A stretch of DNA of 64,000 bases from JAJFUI01 sp963754135 (GCA_963754135.1 CAVWEY010000001.1:310001-374000); one strand, 5' to 3'; positions 27,644 through 36,439 are shown, counted from the first letter of the stretch. A program made the numbers and translations. Notes: generated from the sequence alone by a model not told the origin.

Positions 27644-28940
27644 ATGCGAGTACGTCTGGAATATGGCCGGACGGGACTGGAAGCGAGCCTGCCGGAGCGG
27701 AACCTGGCCGGGGTCCTCCGCTGCCGGCCGAGCGAGCCGCTGGCCGATCCGGTGGCGGCGGTGCGGCGGGTCTTGGAGCAGCCGGCCGGTGCGCCGCCGC
27801 TTCGGGAGTTGGCCCGCGGCCGCCGCAACGCCTGCGTGGTCATAAGCGACGTGACCCGGCCGGTCCCTAACCGGGTCCTCTTGCTGCCGATCCTCGAGAC
27901 GCTGGAAGCGGCCGGCATTCCCCGCCGCGAAATCCTTATTTTGGTGGCCACGGGCCTGCACCGCCCCAACCTGGGCGACGAGCTGATCGAGATGCTGGGG
28001 CCGGAGGTGGCCGCCGAGTACCACGTCGAGAACCACCACGGCCGGCAGCGCGACGAGCACGATTTCCTGGGCCTCAGCCCCCGCGGCCTGCCCGTCTGGA
28101 TCGACTCCCGCTACGTCCGCTCCGAGTTGAAGATCACCACGGGACTGATCGAGCCGCACTTCATGGCGGGTTTCTCGGGCGGACGGAAACTGATCTGCCC
28201 GGGACTGGCGGCCTTGGAAACGGTGGGGGCGTGGCACGGGCCGGACTTCCTCGAACACGCAAACGCCCGAAACGGCTGCCTCGACGGCAACCCCGTTCAC
28301 GAAGAGAGCACGGCTATCGCGCGGATGGCCGGCTGCGATTTCATCGTCAACGTGGTAATCGACGCTCAACGGCGCATCCTCCACGTTTCGGCGGGCGAGA
28401 TGGAGGCGGCCTTTCTCGACGGCGTCGCCTTCGCCCGGCGGCACGTCACCGCCACGCTCCCGGCCCCGGCCGACGTCGTCGTGACCACCGGCGCCGGTTA
28501 TCCGCTGGACGCCACCTTCTACCAGTCGATCAAAGGGATGGTCGCCGCACTGCCGGTCGTCAAGCCGGGTGGAACGGTGATCCTGGCGGCCGGCCTGAGC
28601 GAGGGCATCGGCAGCCCCGAGTTCCAACGCCTCTTCGACGAGCACCCGACGCTCGACGCCTTCATGGAGCGGCTCCTGGGGCGGAGGAAAAGGGGACAGT
28701 CCCCATTTCGTGATGGACCAGTGGCAACTCGAAGAGATGGCCAAGGTGCGGCGGCGGGCGAAGATCAAGGTGGTCAGCGACGGGCTGCCGCCCGAGACGT
28801 TGCGGCGGCTCATGGTCGAGCCGGCCGAGAGCGTCGAGGCGGCAGTTGCCGAGGCCCTGGCCGAATACGGCCCGGACGCCACCATCGCCGCGATTCCCGA
28901 AGGCCCCTACGTGCTGGCCGAGTTGCCGGCAGCGAAGTAG
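27644..28940 (+). CDS. LarA-like (nickel-pincer) racemase family protein, interrupted by a short repeat
   Basis: About 430 residues. LarA-family motifs: CVVISDVTRPVPNRVLLLPI, ILVATGLHRP (His), GLIEPHFMAGFSGGRKLICP (His and Lys that bind or contact the nickel-pincer cofactor in lactate racemase) and AGYPLDATFYQSIKGM. The C-terminal part FVMDQWQLEEMAKVRRRAKI is in another frame, because a short GGGGACAGTCCCC element (28686-28707) has been inserted and breaks the frame. The substrate is probably a 2-hydroxy acid; many homologues are not lactate-specific. No larB/C/E cofactor genes are in the window. The stop codon TAG lies inside the next repeat. Confidence 0.75.
28686..28707. repeat. Family B short element (GGAAAAGGGGACAGTCCCCA) disrupting the LarA-like gene
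   Basis: The 22 bases around ggaaaaggggacagtcccca contain the palindrome ggggacagtcccc (one-base centre) and share the ggaaaaggggacag arm of the element at 23044. Removing about this length restores the LarA frame between the conserved parts on either side, so the insertion is the cause of the break here, unlike the single-base shifts elsewhere. Confidence 0.75.
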
Positions 28941-28995
28941 GACGGACTTTTCAGTCCGTCCCGAAATCGCAAGGGTGTCCCAGTCCGTCCTACGT
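28937..28995. repeat. GTAGGACGGACTTTTCAGTCCGTCC-type inverted repeat
   Basis: Left arm gtaggacggacttttcagtc cgtcc, right arm cagtccgtcctacg. It covers the stop codon of the LarA-like gene (TAG of GTAGGAC) and fills the gap to the converging DUF1559 gene. A second full copy is at 33085-33143. Confidence 0.85.
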
Positions 28996-29001
28996 TCCGC
29001 T

Positions 29002-30111
29002 TCAGAACTTGTTGCCGTCGATTGGCAGGCCGTCCATGCGGTTGCCCAGCCGGCGGTGGGTCTCGGCGTCGATCGTGTAGTTCATCATTTGCACCGAGCC
29101 GTCGCAAAAAGCCATCTGAAAGCCGTTAGCATGGGCGCTGCCGAAACACCATCGCCCGGTGCCGCCGGGAGTGTCCGGATATGGAGCGAGGTATTGGACC
29201 GTTGGCGGAGAGGTCGAGTAATTGACGGAGTAGGCGGTCCAGCGCGAAATGTCCTCGTTGTCGCCCACCAGGGCGGCCTCGTTGTCGCCTGGATCCATGC
29301 CGTTGCCGTAGTCATCGGACGTGAGATATTTCTCGCCCAATAGGTAAGTGTTGCTGGTTCCGTCGGTGACGTCGGCGAGCGTGATCAGGCTGCCACAATA
29401 GGCCACGCCGGTGGCCACCTTGGCGACGTTGCCGAAGGTTTGCCGGGCCTTGGCGAGTTGGTCCGCCGTGCCATTGACGCCGCCGTCGGCGAGGGTGGCC
29501 GGGCCGGAGAAAACGGGTTCGTACAACGGCTGCCACAGCGCCGGTGTGGGACTGCCGGGCGCGGTGAATGTGTCGCCACCGTTGACGGCGTAATCACTGC
29601 GTCCCACCGCTGTCGGCAGGCCCGCGTTGGCCACTGCGAACGACTGCGGCCAGGGATAGGCCAGCGGCGACCGGCGCGTCGGGCAGTACAGGACGCCCAA
29701 CGGCGTGGCGAGCCGGTGCATGTTGGCCGCCTCCTTCTGCGGATCGTTCCACGGCGGCCCGGTGCCCAAGTCGTGGAACGGTTGTTGCTCCATGTAGGGG
29801 AGGATGTTGTATATCCAGCCGGCTGGCTGATGCTGGTCGGTCCCCAGGTCGGCGTCGCCAGTCCAGTCGTCGCCCCAGCCGTTGGTGGGCAGCCGGCCGT
29901 TGGCCTGTTCGTGTTGCAGGCAACCCAGGGCGAGCTGCTTGAGGTTGTTCTTGCACTGGGCTTGCCGGGCGGCCTCGCGCGCGGCCTGCACCGCCGGCAA
30001 CAAGAGCGCGATCAGAATGCCGATGATGGTAATCACCACCAAGAGTTCCACCAGCGTAAAACCAGGGGATCTCCGCTTTCCGGTTTCCGATTTCTGATTG
30101 GGGCGGCACAT
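29002..30111 (-). CDS. DUF1559 family protein with type IV pilin-like N-terminus
   Basis: The ATG at 30111 gives 369 residues. After a basic leader comes a prepilin site and hydrophobic helix, GFTLVELLVVITIIGILIAL, followed by AVQAAREAARQAQCKNNLKQ. The C-terminus has the DUF1559 mark H-x9-DG (HANGFQMAFCDGSVQ). These proteins are strongly expanded in planctomycetes and are processed by a prepilin peptidase, giving surface or periplasmic pseudopilin-like proteins of unknown role. The LGEKYL and DVTDGTSNTYLLGEK motifs are typical. The frame is intact. The neighbours are a PEP-CTERM protein, FecR/LamG protein and ECF sigma, all on the minus strand. Confidence 0.92.
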   Translation of the reverse strand: MCRPNQKSETGKRRSPGFTLVELLVVITIIGILIALLLPAVQAAREAARQAQCKNNLKQLALGCLQHEQANGRLPTNGWGDDWTGDADLGTDQHQPAGWIYNILPYMEQQPFHDLGTGPPWNDPQKEAANMHRLATPLGVLYCPTRRSPLAYPWPQSFAVANAGLPTAVGRSDYAVNGGDTFTAPGSPTPALWQPLYEPVFSGPATLADGGVNGTADQLAKARQTFGNVAKVATGVAYCGSLITLADVTDGTSNTYLLGEKYLTSDDYGNGMDPGDNEAALVGDNEDISRWTAYSVNYSTSPPTVQYLAPYPDTPGGTGRWCFGSAHANGFQMAFCDGSVQMMNYTIDAETHRRLGNRMDGLPIDGNKF

Positions 30112-30257
30112 TATTCGATCCTTCCCATGATGTAAATTGCCAATGCCAGATTTCCGTCGGCGCAGACTGACAAAACGCTCCAAGCGTCGTGACGAAGCGT
30201 TTTCGTGACGACGCCGGAGCTGCGCCTAATCAGAAATCATAAATCTAAATCAAGAAT

Positions 30258-31082
30258 CTACCTCCGCTTTCGCCAGGCGTAGCAGAGCAACCCGAAAAGC
30301 CCGCCGGCCAGTAGGGCCAGCGACGACGGCTCGGGAACAACATCGACCGACAATTGAAAATTCTTGATGTAGCCGGTAGTAGAGGAGTCAGTACCGAAAC
30401 TTATATAGCCGATCGACGAATAGCCGCTTCCCAGCGCCGTGGGGCCCCATTCAGACACGTTGTTGACGATAAACTGGCAGGTCCACGGGGTGACATTCGT
30501 GTTCAAAAGCTCCTTCACATTAAGCTCGCCCATATCCGTTCCAGGCGACATGTCTGCCCCACCTGCGAACTGGGGGCCAGCGTTCGCTCCGTTCTTGTAC
30601 TGGGAAGTGTCGTTGCGAAACGCCGCCCAGCCATAAGGGCCAGAAGAGCCGTCATAGCCGTCTATGTAATAGTATTGGCAATTGGCCGTGGTGATGCCTT
30701 TGCTGAACCCCATGGCGAGCCAGTTCGCTCCGCTGGAAGTGCAATCGAGGGTTACTGACACCGTGTAGACGTGATTGGCCTCAGGCGTGAACGGCAGGCC
30801 GCAGTTGTCGCCTGAGTTTACGCTTGAGACGTTGGCCTGGAGCCCGTCGGTGGTTATGCCGCTGTTGGCGGTCCACGTGGCGCTGGCCTTGGCGCCGTAT
30901 TCGTCAACCGCGGGCCGGGCCGGCGCGGCGCCATTAAGGGCGGCCGGGCTGCCGCTGCTGCCGCGGTTGAACGTATCGCTATAAAGGATCAACTCGGCCG
31001 TTGCCGGCGTCGCCGAAAACACGGCCGCCGCCAAAGCCACGAAGGTCACCCACCCGAAAAACATGCTCTTGCTGCTAAACAT
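30258..31082 (-). CDS. PEP-CTERM sorting domain protein
   Basis: A 274-residue secreted protein. Its signal peptide is FGWVTFVALAAAVFSATPAT. The body is rich in Ser, Thr, Gly, Asn and aromatic residues and looks like a beta-sandwich. The C-terminus has VPEPSSLALLAGGLFGLLCY followed by AWRKRR, a complete PEP-CTERM tail (motif, membrane helix, basic end). Such proteins are recognised by an exosortase and sent to the cell surface. The gene lies downstream of the sigma/FecR pair, which may control it. A GAAAGGGGA ribosome site precedes the ATG. Confidence 0.9.
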   Translation of the reverse strand: MFSSKSMFFGWVTFVALAAAVFSATPATAELILYSDTFNRGSSGSPAALNGAAPARPAVDEYGAKASATWTANSGITTDGLQANVSSVNSGDNCGLPFTPEANHVYTVSVTLDCTSSGANWLAMGFSKGITTANCQYYYIDGYDGSSGPYGWAAFRNDTSQYKNGANAGPQFAGGADMSPGTDMGELNVKELLNTNVTPWTCQFIVNNVSEWGPTALGSGYSSIGYISFGTDSSTTGYIKNFQLSVDVVPEPSSLALLAGGLFGLLCYAWRKRR

Positions 31083-31219
31083 GACATTCCCCTTTCTGGG
31101 AGATTGGTGCAAAGCACCCAAGGAAAGAAACTTGTCTGAAACCTACGCTACACACGTGGCGACGGTCGAAACCGCCGCCGGCTCCGATTACACGGCCGCA
31201 CACGATCAATGGTCCGTCG

Positions 31220-33067
31220 CTACCCTCCTTTCTTGGCTTCGGATGAAACGGGTGACGGCTGCGTGTCTTGATTGGGACTACCAGCCTCGAACATGGCCTT
31301 GACTTCCGCGGCCGACAACGCGCGGGAGAGAATCGCGGCCTCATCGATCAGCCCATTGAATTCACAGCCGCCGTTGTTGCATCCGAGGCATACGGGAAAG
31401 GTGCTTTGATCCAGCGGCAATTGCGCCTCTCCCGCGGCTTCCAGACGCCCGTCCACGTAAAGACGCTTCTGCATCACGGCGCCGGTCGGGGTACACACTG
31501 CCGCCGCCAGGTGCCAGCGGCGATCGGCGACATCCGTCCGTCCGACCGTCTTGCCCACGCCGCCGCCATGATTGGTGTCGAATGTGAGAACGTTCTCGCC
31601 GAAACATCGTTGCAACCGCCACGTTGTTTCGTTCGTAATCAACGCTTGGTGCTCGACCGTGAACCGTCCGACCTTGAACCACACGGCCACCGAGAAGGGA
31701 CCGGTGAAGTTGAACCGCTCCGGCTCGGGCAGCACCACGTGGTCGTTCCACTCGGGACCGGAGAACCGCAAGGCGGACTTGCCGGGAAACCGGCCTTCAG
31801 TCCAGCGCGGACCCTCGATCCGGCCGTCCAACGCCTCGCCCGTGGCCGCCACGTTCGGCAAGATCGACGGTTCACGCGTCGGGTCGCGGCCGCGCGACTC
31901 GAACGTGTAGTATGCCACGAGCGACGGGTCCTTGCGGAACTTCCGGCTGTAGGCGTGCCACCGATGAAACGGCTTCAGACGCTGCTCTTGGACAAACTCG
32001 GCCAAATGGCCGGGACGAACGGCGAAGGCGGCGGGATCGGCCCCGCCGCGGACCACGCTTGGTCGTTGGCCCTCGGTTCCCTTCAGCACGCAGATCGACT
32101 CGCCAACGCCTAATTGCATCGTGCGGGCCTCATTCCTGCCGCCTATCAACCGCACCTCGACCTTGCCTTGAAAGACGTGCGATCGGCTGGTGCCGGACTT
32201 GTCCACCTCCACGCCAAACTCCGTGCCCAGGTCGGTGACGATGGCGGTGGGAGTCTTGACGACAAATTTGGGATTTGGGATTTGGGATTTGGGATTTGCC
32301 GCTTCCGCGTTCACACTCTCCACCCGCGCCGTCAGTTTGCCCAGCGAGAGGAAGCCGCCCGTGGCGGAGTCCACGTCATAGGTGCAGGGGCCTTCGAGGA
32401 TCACCTTCGCCCCGCTGGCATAGGAGATTTCCATCAGACCGGAGGCCAAGTCGTACTTGCGGCCCAAGGGGACGGCGGCGGGTGGAACGTCTTGGGGGTC
32501 GGCCCAGCGGCAATCGGCCAGGCCCGTGATCCGGCCGACAAACTCCAATGGTTCCTCACGTTCTGCGGCTGGCGGCGTCGAGGCGGGCGGAGACTTGGCA
32601 AGCTGGTAATCGTGGGACACCTTCCACGCCCAGAGGACCAGCAGCATTACACCAGTGATCGCCGTGGCGGCCCCGTACGAGAACAGCCAGCCGCCGGGGG
32701 CAAAGAGGGTGGAGAACAGCGGGGACGGGGCCGCCGCAGAAGTATCAATGATGATGGGCAACGTAGGGGGTTCGGGACTCGCGGCTGGGGACTCGGGGCC
32801 AGGCTGGTGCGGCAGTTCAACTGCCGCACCAACAGCCGCGCTGGGAACCTCGGAAGGATGAGGGATGAAGGATGAAGGATGAAGTGCCGCGTGCTCCAGC
32901 CACAGCGCGGCGTCGGTGAGCATGTAGTGGAGATAGTACGTCCGCGCCGCCGGATCGTTGCGGAGCAACTCCACCAGCCGGAGCCGCTCCGCGCCGTCCA
33001 ACTGCCCATCGACCAGGCCGGTCAACAGGCGGGGCAACTCATCGGGTTGGTGAAGCTGGTCGCTCAC
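31220..33067 (-). CDS. FecR-type anti-sigma-like membrane protein with LamG domain
   Basis: A 615-residue intact frame. Residues 1-60 look like a zinc-free anti-sigma segment (LPRLLTGLVDGQLDGAERLR). One membrane helix follows (AATAITGVMLLVLWAW, about 135-150), then a FecR domain (GAKVILEGPCTYDVDSATGG, VKTPTAIVTDLGTEFGVEV) and a C-terminal LamG/concanavalin-like domain (FTGPFSVAVWFKVGRFTVEH; LYVDGRLEAAGE; NGLIDEAAILSRALSAAEVK). In planctomycetes this architecture is paired with the ECF sigma factor encoded just upstream. It probably passes a surface carbohydrate signal to that sigma factor. Three short repeat-derived peptides (PHPSE type, AVELPHQ, NPKSQIPNPKF) lie in linkers. Confidence 0.85.
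   Translation of the reverse strand: MSDQLHQPDELPRLLTGLVDGQLDGAERLRLVELLRNDPAARTYYLHYMLTDAALWLEHAALHPSSFIPHPSEVPSAAVGAAVELPHQPGPESPAASPEPPTLPIIIDTSAAAPSPLFSTLFAPGGWLFSYGAATAITGVMLLVLWAWKVSHDYQLAKSPPASTPPAAEREEPLEFVGRITGLADCRWADPQDVPPAAVPLGRKYDLASGLMEISYASGAKVILEGPCTYDVDSATGGFLSLGKLTARVESVNAEAANPKSQIPNPKFVVKTPTAIVTDLGTEFGVEVDKSGTSRSHVFQGKVEVRLIGGRNEARTMQLGVGESICVLKGTEGQRPSVVRGGADPAAFAVRPGHLAEFVQEQRLKPFHRWHAYSRKFRKDPSLVAYYTFESRGRDPTREPSILPNVAATGEALDGRIEGPRWTEGRFPGKSALRFSGPEWNDHVVLPEPERFNFTGPFSVAVWFKVGRFTVEHQALITNETTWRLQRCFGENVLTFDTNHGGGVGKTVGRTDVADRRWHLAAAVCTPTGAVMQKRLYVDGRLEAAGEAQLPLDQSTFPVCLGCNNGGCEFNGLIDEAAILSRALSAAEVKAMFEAGSPNQDTQPSPVSSEAKKGG
32262..32297. repeat. TTTGGGA heptad repeat inside the FecR-type gene
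   Basis: Four to five copies of gggattt (tttgggatttgggatttggg) are translated on the minus strand as NPKSQIPNPKF between the two halves of the FecR domain. Each 21-base step keeps the frame. It is a low-complexity insertion of a kind also seen at 32860-32884. Confidence 0.8.
32807..32884. repeat. Palindrome plus GGATGAA heptads in the FecR-type gene
   Basis: Two elements lie close together: the palindrome tggtgcggcagttcaactgccgcacca (about 32808-32834), related to the one at 18207, and a run of ggatgaa heptads (about 32860-32884). On the minus strand they encode AAVELPHQ and HPSSFIPHPSE, in the linker between the anti-sigma-like segment and the membrane helix. Confidence 0.75.
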
Positions 33068-33084
33068 GGCAGTCCACTCTGCAT

Positions 33085-33143
33085 GTAGGACGAACTTTCC
33101 AGTTCGTCCAGTTTTCGGGGACGGACTGGAAAGTCCGTCCTAC
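33085..33143. repeat. GTAGGACGAACTTTCCAGTTCGTCC-type inverted repeat
   Basis: Left half gtaggacgaactttccagttcgtcc, right half ggacggactggaaagtccgtcctac. Each half is a hairpin and the ends are complementary. It lies between the sigma factor and FecR-type genes and supplies the sigma gene's TAG stop codon. Confidence 0.85.
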
Positions 33144-33676
33144 GGATCATCTTTCTCGTCCAGGTTCTTCTGGATGCACAGGAGCAACTCGTTGCGGGTG
33201 CGGTAGAGATTCGTGGCGACCGCGCCGGGGGATTGGCCCAACTCGCGGGCGATCTGCTTGATCGACCAGCCGGACCCGTAGCGGCGGCCGAGCATCGCCC
33301 GCTGATGCTCCGTCAGCAGAGCCATGCACAACCGCAAGGCCCGGCGGTGATCGTCCACTTCGGCGCTCAGCGGTCCGGCCTCGGCGCCAAGTTGATCGAG
33401 CAGTTGCGGATCGAAGACCAGCCGGTCGCGTTTGGCGTCGCGGAGCTTGGCGAGCACCTGGAAGTAGGCGATCCGGCACGCCCAGGCCCCGAACTCCGTC
33501 CCCTCGACGAACTCTCCTGACTTCCGCCACAACACCAGGTTGGTCTCCTGGAGCACGTCGGCGGCGTCGTCGTGGTTCGGCAGCAGCATGAGGATGTAGG
33601 CGTACAGCCGGTTCTGCACGTCCGTAAGGTGCTGGACGTAGCGTTCGATCCGGTCGGTGGAGTAGTCGTTCGACAT
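33140..33676 (-). CDS. ECF-type RNA polymerase sigma factor
   Basis: A 178-residue protein from ATG 33676. Region 2 is visible as DVQNRLYAYILMLLPNHDDAADVLQETNLVLW with the DxxDVLQE core and EGTEFGAWACRIAYFQVLAK. Region 4 has EHQRAMLGRRYGSGWSIKQIARELGQSPGAVATNLYRTRNEL, a helix-turn-helix. There is no C-terminal extension. It is encoded immediately before the FecR/LamG gene, its likely partner, separated only by a palindromic repeat. Longer upstream frames run into a family A repeat and were rejected. Confidence 0.93.
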   Translation of the reverse strand: MSNDYSTDRIERYVQHLTDVQNRLYAYILMLLPNHDDAADVLQETNLVLWRKSGEFVEGTEFGAWACRIAYFQVLAKLRDAKRDRLVFDPQLLDQLGAEAGPLSAEVDDHRRALRLCMALLTEHQRAMLGRRYGSGWSIKQIARELGQSPGAVATNLYRTRNELLLCIQKNLDEKDDP

Positions 33677-33694
33677 TCTGGTCGGAAAAGGATT

Positions 33695-33773
33695 GGTGGC
33701 ACGCCCTGAAAGGGCGTGGCGGGTGTCAAGGTGGAATTCAGCGATCCGCCACGCCCTTTCATGGCGTGCCACC
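33695..33773. repeat. Family A inverted repeat in the sigma factor upstream region
   Basis: Left arm ggtggcacgccctgaaaggg cgtgg, right arm ccacgccctttcatggcgtgccacc with one mismatch in the tip. It begins 18 bases upstream of the sigma factor start codon, so any promoter must lie within or beyond it. No gene is seen from here to 34044. Confidence 0.85.
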
Positions 33774-34044
33774 TCCGGCCCTGCCGCCTGCCTTCCATAC
33801 TAAATACCCCTGGGCGGCGATTCATCACAGAAAAAACGCGGAGCCGGCCAATCAGGGGGCGCGGGGGGAAGAGCGGGGCAGATGCGCCGGCTGTGCCGGA
33901 TTTCACGGCCCACGGAGGCAACCGGTCCGGAACCGTAGAAGCCGTATCTTGCCGCTTCATGCCCCCCAAGCGCAGACAGCGATCCTGGCCAACACAACGC
34001 GGCAAGATGCCGCGTCTCTGTGCGCCGTGAGCGGCTGCCTGCGG

Positions 34045-35435
34045 CTAGAGCCGTTCGAAGCGGGCCTGGAAAAACCGCAGATACTTCGGCTCGTAGAGCA
34101 TCTTCAGGCCGCGGGCCTTGTCACGCTGGTCGTACAAGGCGGCGACCGACTCGGCGGTCACGTCCATGTGGGCCTGCGTATAGACGCGGCGGGGGATCGT
34201 CAGCCGCACCAACTCGAGCTTCGGATAGTAGTGGTCGCCGGTCTGCTTGTTGCGGCCGGCCGAGACGATGCCCCGCTCCATGCTCCGCACGCCCGAGTCG
34301 GCGTACAGTTCGGCCGCCAGTGTTTGGGCGGGAAACTGGTCTTGCTTGAGTTGCGGATAGAAGCTCTTGGCGTCGAGAAAGACGGCGTGGCCGCCGATGG
34401 GATGGACCACCGGGATGCCCCAGTCGATCAGCTTCTGGCCGAGGTATTCGACCTGTCCGATGCGGGTGCGGATGTGGTCGTCGTCGACCGATTCGACGAT
34501 GCCGCGGGCCATGGCCTCCATGTCGCGGCCGGCCAGGCCGCCGTAGGTGTGCAGGCCCTCGTAAACGACCACCATGTTCCGGGCTTCCTCGAAGAAGGCG
34601 TCGTCGTTCATGGCCAGCCAGCCGCCGATGTTGACCATGGCGTCCTTCTTGGCGCTCATCGTGCAGGCGTCGGTGTAGGAGCAGAACTCCTTGAGGATTT
34701 CCGCCACCGGCTTGGACTTGTAGCCCGCCTCGCGCTGCTGGATGAAATAGGCGTTCTCGACGGCGCGGGTGGCGTCCAAGATCAGACGCAGGCCGTGATC
34801 GTCGGCGAACTGGCGGACGGCGCGGATGTTCTCCATCGACACCGGCTGGCCGCCGGCCATGTTCACCGTGCCCGAAATGCAGATGTACGGAATCCGCTCG
34901 CGGCCGACCTCCTTGACCAGCTTCTCCAGCGCCGGAGGTCCATGTTGCCCTTGAAGGGATGCTCACTTGCCGGGTCGTGCCCCTCGGGGATGATCACGTC
35001 GACGAAGGTCCCGCCGGCCAGTTCCTGGTGCAGGCGGGTGGTGGTGAAGTACATGTTGCCGGGAACGAAGTCGCCCTGCTTGATGAGGATCTTCGAGAGG
35101 ATATGCTCGGCGCCGCGGCCCTGGTGGGTGGGGACCACGTGGCGGTAGCCGTAATACTTACGTATCGTCTCTTCGAGGTGATAGAAGTTCTTGCTGCCGG
35201 CGTAAGCTTCGTCGCCCAACATCATGCCGGCCCACTGGAAATCGCTCATGGCGCTGGTGCCGCTGTCGGTCAAGAGATCGATATAGACCTCGTCGGAGCG
35301 GAGCAGGAACGTGTTGTAGCCCGCCTCCCGCAGGGCCCCTTCGCGCTGGCCGCGGGTGAGCATACGGATCGGCTCGATCACCTTGATTTTCCACGGTTCC
35401 GCCCAGGAGCGGCGGGCAGGTCTCGCTTGAGTCAT
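34045..35435 (-). CDS. tpl: Tyrosine phenol-lyase-type beta-eliminating lyase (one frameshift)
   Basis: About 463 residues from ATG 35435, preceded by GAGGAGAG. The PLP-enzyme motifs are IDLLTDSGTSAMSDFQWAGM, VPTHQGRGAEHILSKILI and SAKKDAMVNIGG (the PLP Lys). Tyrosine phenol-lyase and tryptophanase are close relatives. This protein has SMERGIVSAGRN, where TPL has the phenol-binding Arg and tryptophanase has AVEIGS, plus LRFFQARF at the C-terminus as in TPL. TPL splits tyrosine to phenol, pyruvate and ammonia. A shift near 34938 must be repaired to join PFKGNMDL to LEKLVKEVGRERIPYIC. It stands alone, with no adjacent permease. Confidence 0.83.
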
Positions 35436-35471
35436 GGTCTCTCCTCTTAAGATGCGATAATTTCGGAATGT

Positions 35472-35532
35472 ACTCCTCACGCTCCGCGTGAGGTTGTGGC
35501 GGCGGCTCGGCCTCACGCGGGGCGTGAGGAGT
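35472..35532. repeat. Inverted repeat with ACTCCTCACGC arms upstream of tpl
   Basis: Left half actcctcacgctccgcgtgagg, right half cctcacgcggggcgtgaggagt, each a hairpin and together complementary. It lies about 36 bases upstream of the tpl start. The remaining gap to 35904 holds one more inverted repeat and no convincing gene. Confidence 0.8.
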
Positions 35533-35733
35533 GCTGATTCGCCGGCAGCAAGCACGCCAGTATAGCAGCCGGGCCGTTGGCCGTGTAGGGCCAGGGCCAC
35601 AACCCCCTGAATTCGGGGAGAAGTCGGAGAAACAAACCGATTATGCCATTAGACTTCAGGATTGTGAAAACATCCTCGAAGATTTCGCGTCGGCAAACGC
35701 AAGTTACAGCGCTACAATTGGTTGCGGCTATGC

Positions 35734-35804
35734 CTGAGCAGGAGGAAACAGAGGCAGCAGAGATAGGTTGATCCCCTCCGTTTCCTCTGTTCCCTCCTGT
35801 TCAG
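35734..35804. repeat. Inverted repeat with CTGAGCAGGAGGAAACAGAGG arms
   Basis: The left arm ctgagcaggaggaaacagag g pairs, with two mismatches, with the right arm cctctgttccctcctgttcag. About 30 bases lie between. It falls in a gene-free stretch at the edge of the AT-richer island. Confidence 0.7.
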
Positions 35805-35904
35805 TAAGAGCCGCTGTTAGTTGCGGCTGGCAGGCCGATGAACCGGTGGGGCGAGTTCGCCGACGGCAAGCGCCGGGCCGCATGACACCGGGGCCGATGC
35901 GGCG

Positions 35905-36135
35905 CTAATCACGGCTCGCGCCGTACGCCGTGAACGTGGGATCGTCGGTCCACTGTTTCACCGTGCAACGGATCGATTGCCGACGAGCGCCAAGCGCGTA
36001 AGGGCAGTCGGCGTTGGTGTCAATAAGTGGACGCATCCCGTTTTCTCCCGCCTTGAACAAGTCCATTGCCCCTCCGTTCCCAAAAATTGTAGGGCCATTG
36101 CACGGCCTGGCAGGCCGGTCAAATATACCCAGCAT
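35905..36135 (-). CDS. Possible small protein of unknown function
   Basis: A 76-codon frame that more plausibly begins at an internal ATG (MDLFKAGENGMRPLID, start 36066). It has no recognised motif, and its upstream part overlaps the DUF4357 gene's end by 17 bases. The composition is mixed and the frame short, so this may be a chance reading. It is listed because it is co-oriented with the DUF4357 gene. Confidence 0.25.
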   Translation of the reverse strand: MLGIFDRPARPCNGPTIFGNGGAMDLFKAGENGMRPLIDTNADCPYALGARRQSIRCTVKQWTDDPTFTAYGASRD

Positions 36136-36439
36136 CTCTTAGACGCTGATTCGCCCCGTTACGCCACACATCTAATCCATTTCTACTATTTCCACCAATC
36201 AGACAAGCGGCAAACGAACAGGTGTTACAGAAAACATCCTGTGCAAAGACCAGATTGGCTTTATCGCTACGTTTTAGCCGCCCATCCTTCAAGAGCGCCG
36301 CCCGAAACTCTTGCACGTTTGGCGGGCACGTGCGGACAACATTACTTGACGCCCCAGAACCGGCCAAGATCGTAAAGCCGTGCCGTTCGGGACGGCCTTT
36401 TGCGTCAGCGCCTTTCGTGGAGTAATAGTAAATATCCAC
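36119..36439 (-). CDS. DUF4357-type domain protein
   Basis: A GTG at 36439 gives VDIYYYSTKGADAKGRPERHGFTILAGSGAS, and the C-terminus reads DVFCNTCSFAACLIGGNSRNGLDVWRNG. This matches the DUF4357 pattern (a GF-x-x-LxGS strand, then a helix-rich end with S/T-x-x-A-A-x-x-x-x-G-x-S-x-N-G-x-x-x-W). The domain is often found fused to GIY-YIG nucleases or near restriction systems. Here it is about 106 residues and stands alone. A TTG at 36466 is a less likely start. It lies in an AT-richer island with an IS. Confidence 0.65.
   Translation of the reverse strand: MDIYYYSTKGADAKGRPERHGFTILAGSGASSNVVRTCPPNVQEFRAALLKDGRLKRSDKANLVFAQDVFCNTCSFAACLIGGNSRNGLDVWRNGANQRLRDAGYI

Noticed and set aside
16218..33772. 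ORFs beginning with WHALKGRG, ARPERAW or similar strings upstream of several genes
   Set aside because: These strings are translations of the family A hairpin, so the long N-terminal extensions are not real. Starts inside the gene were used instead.
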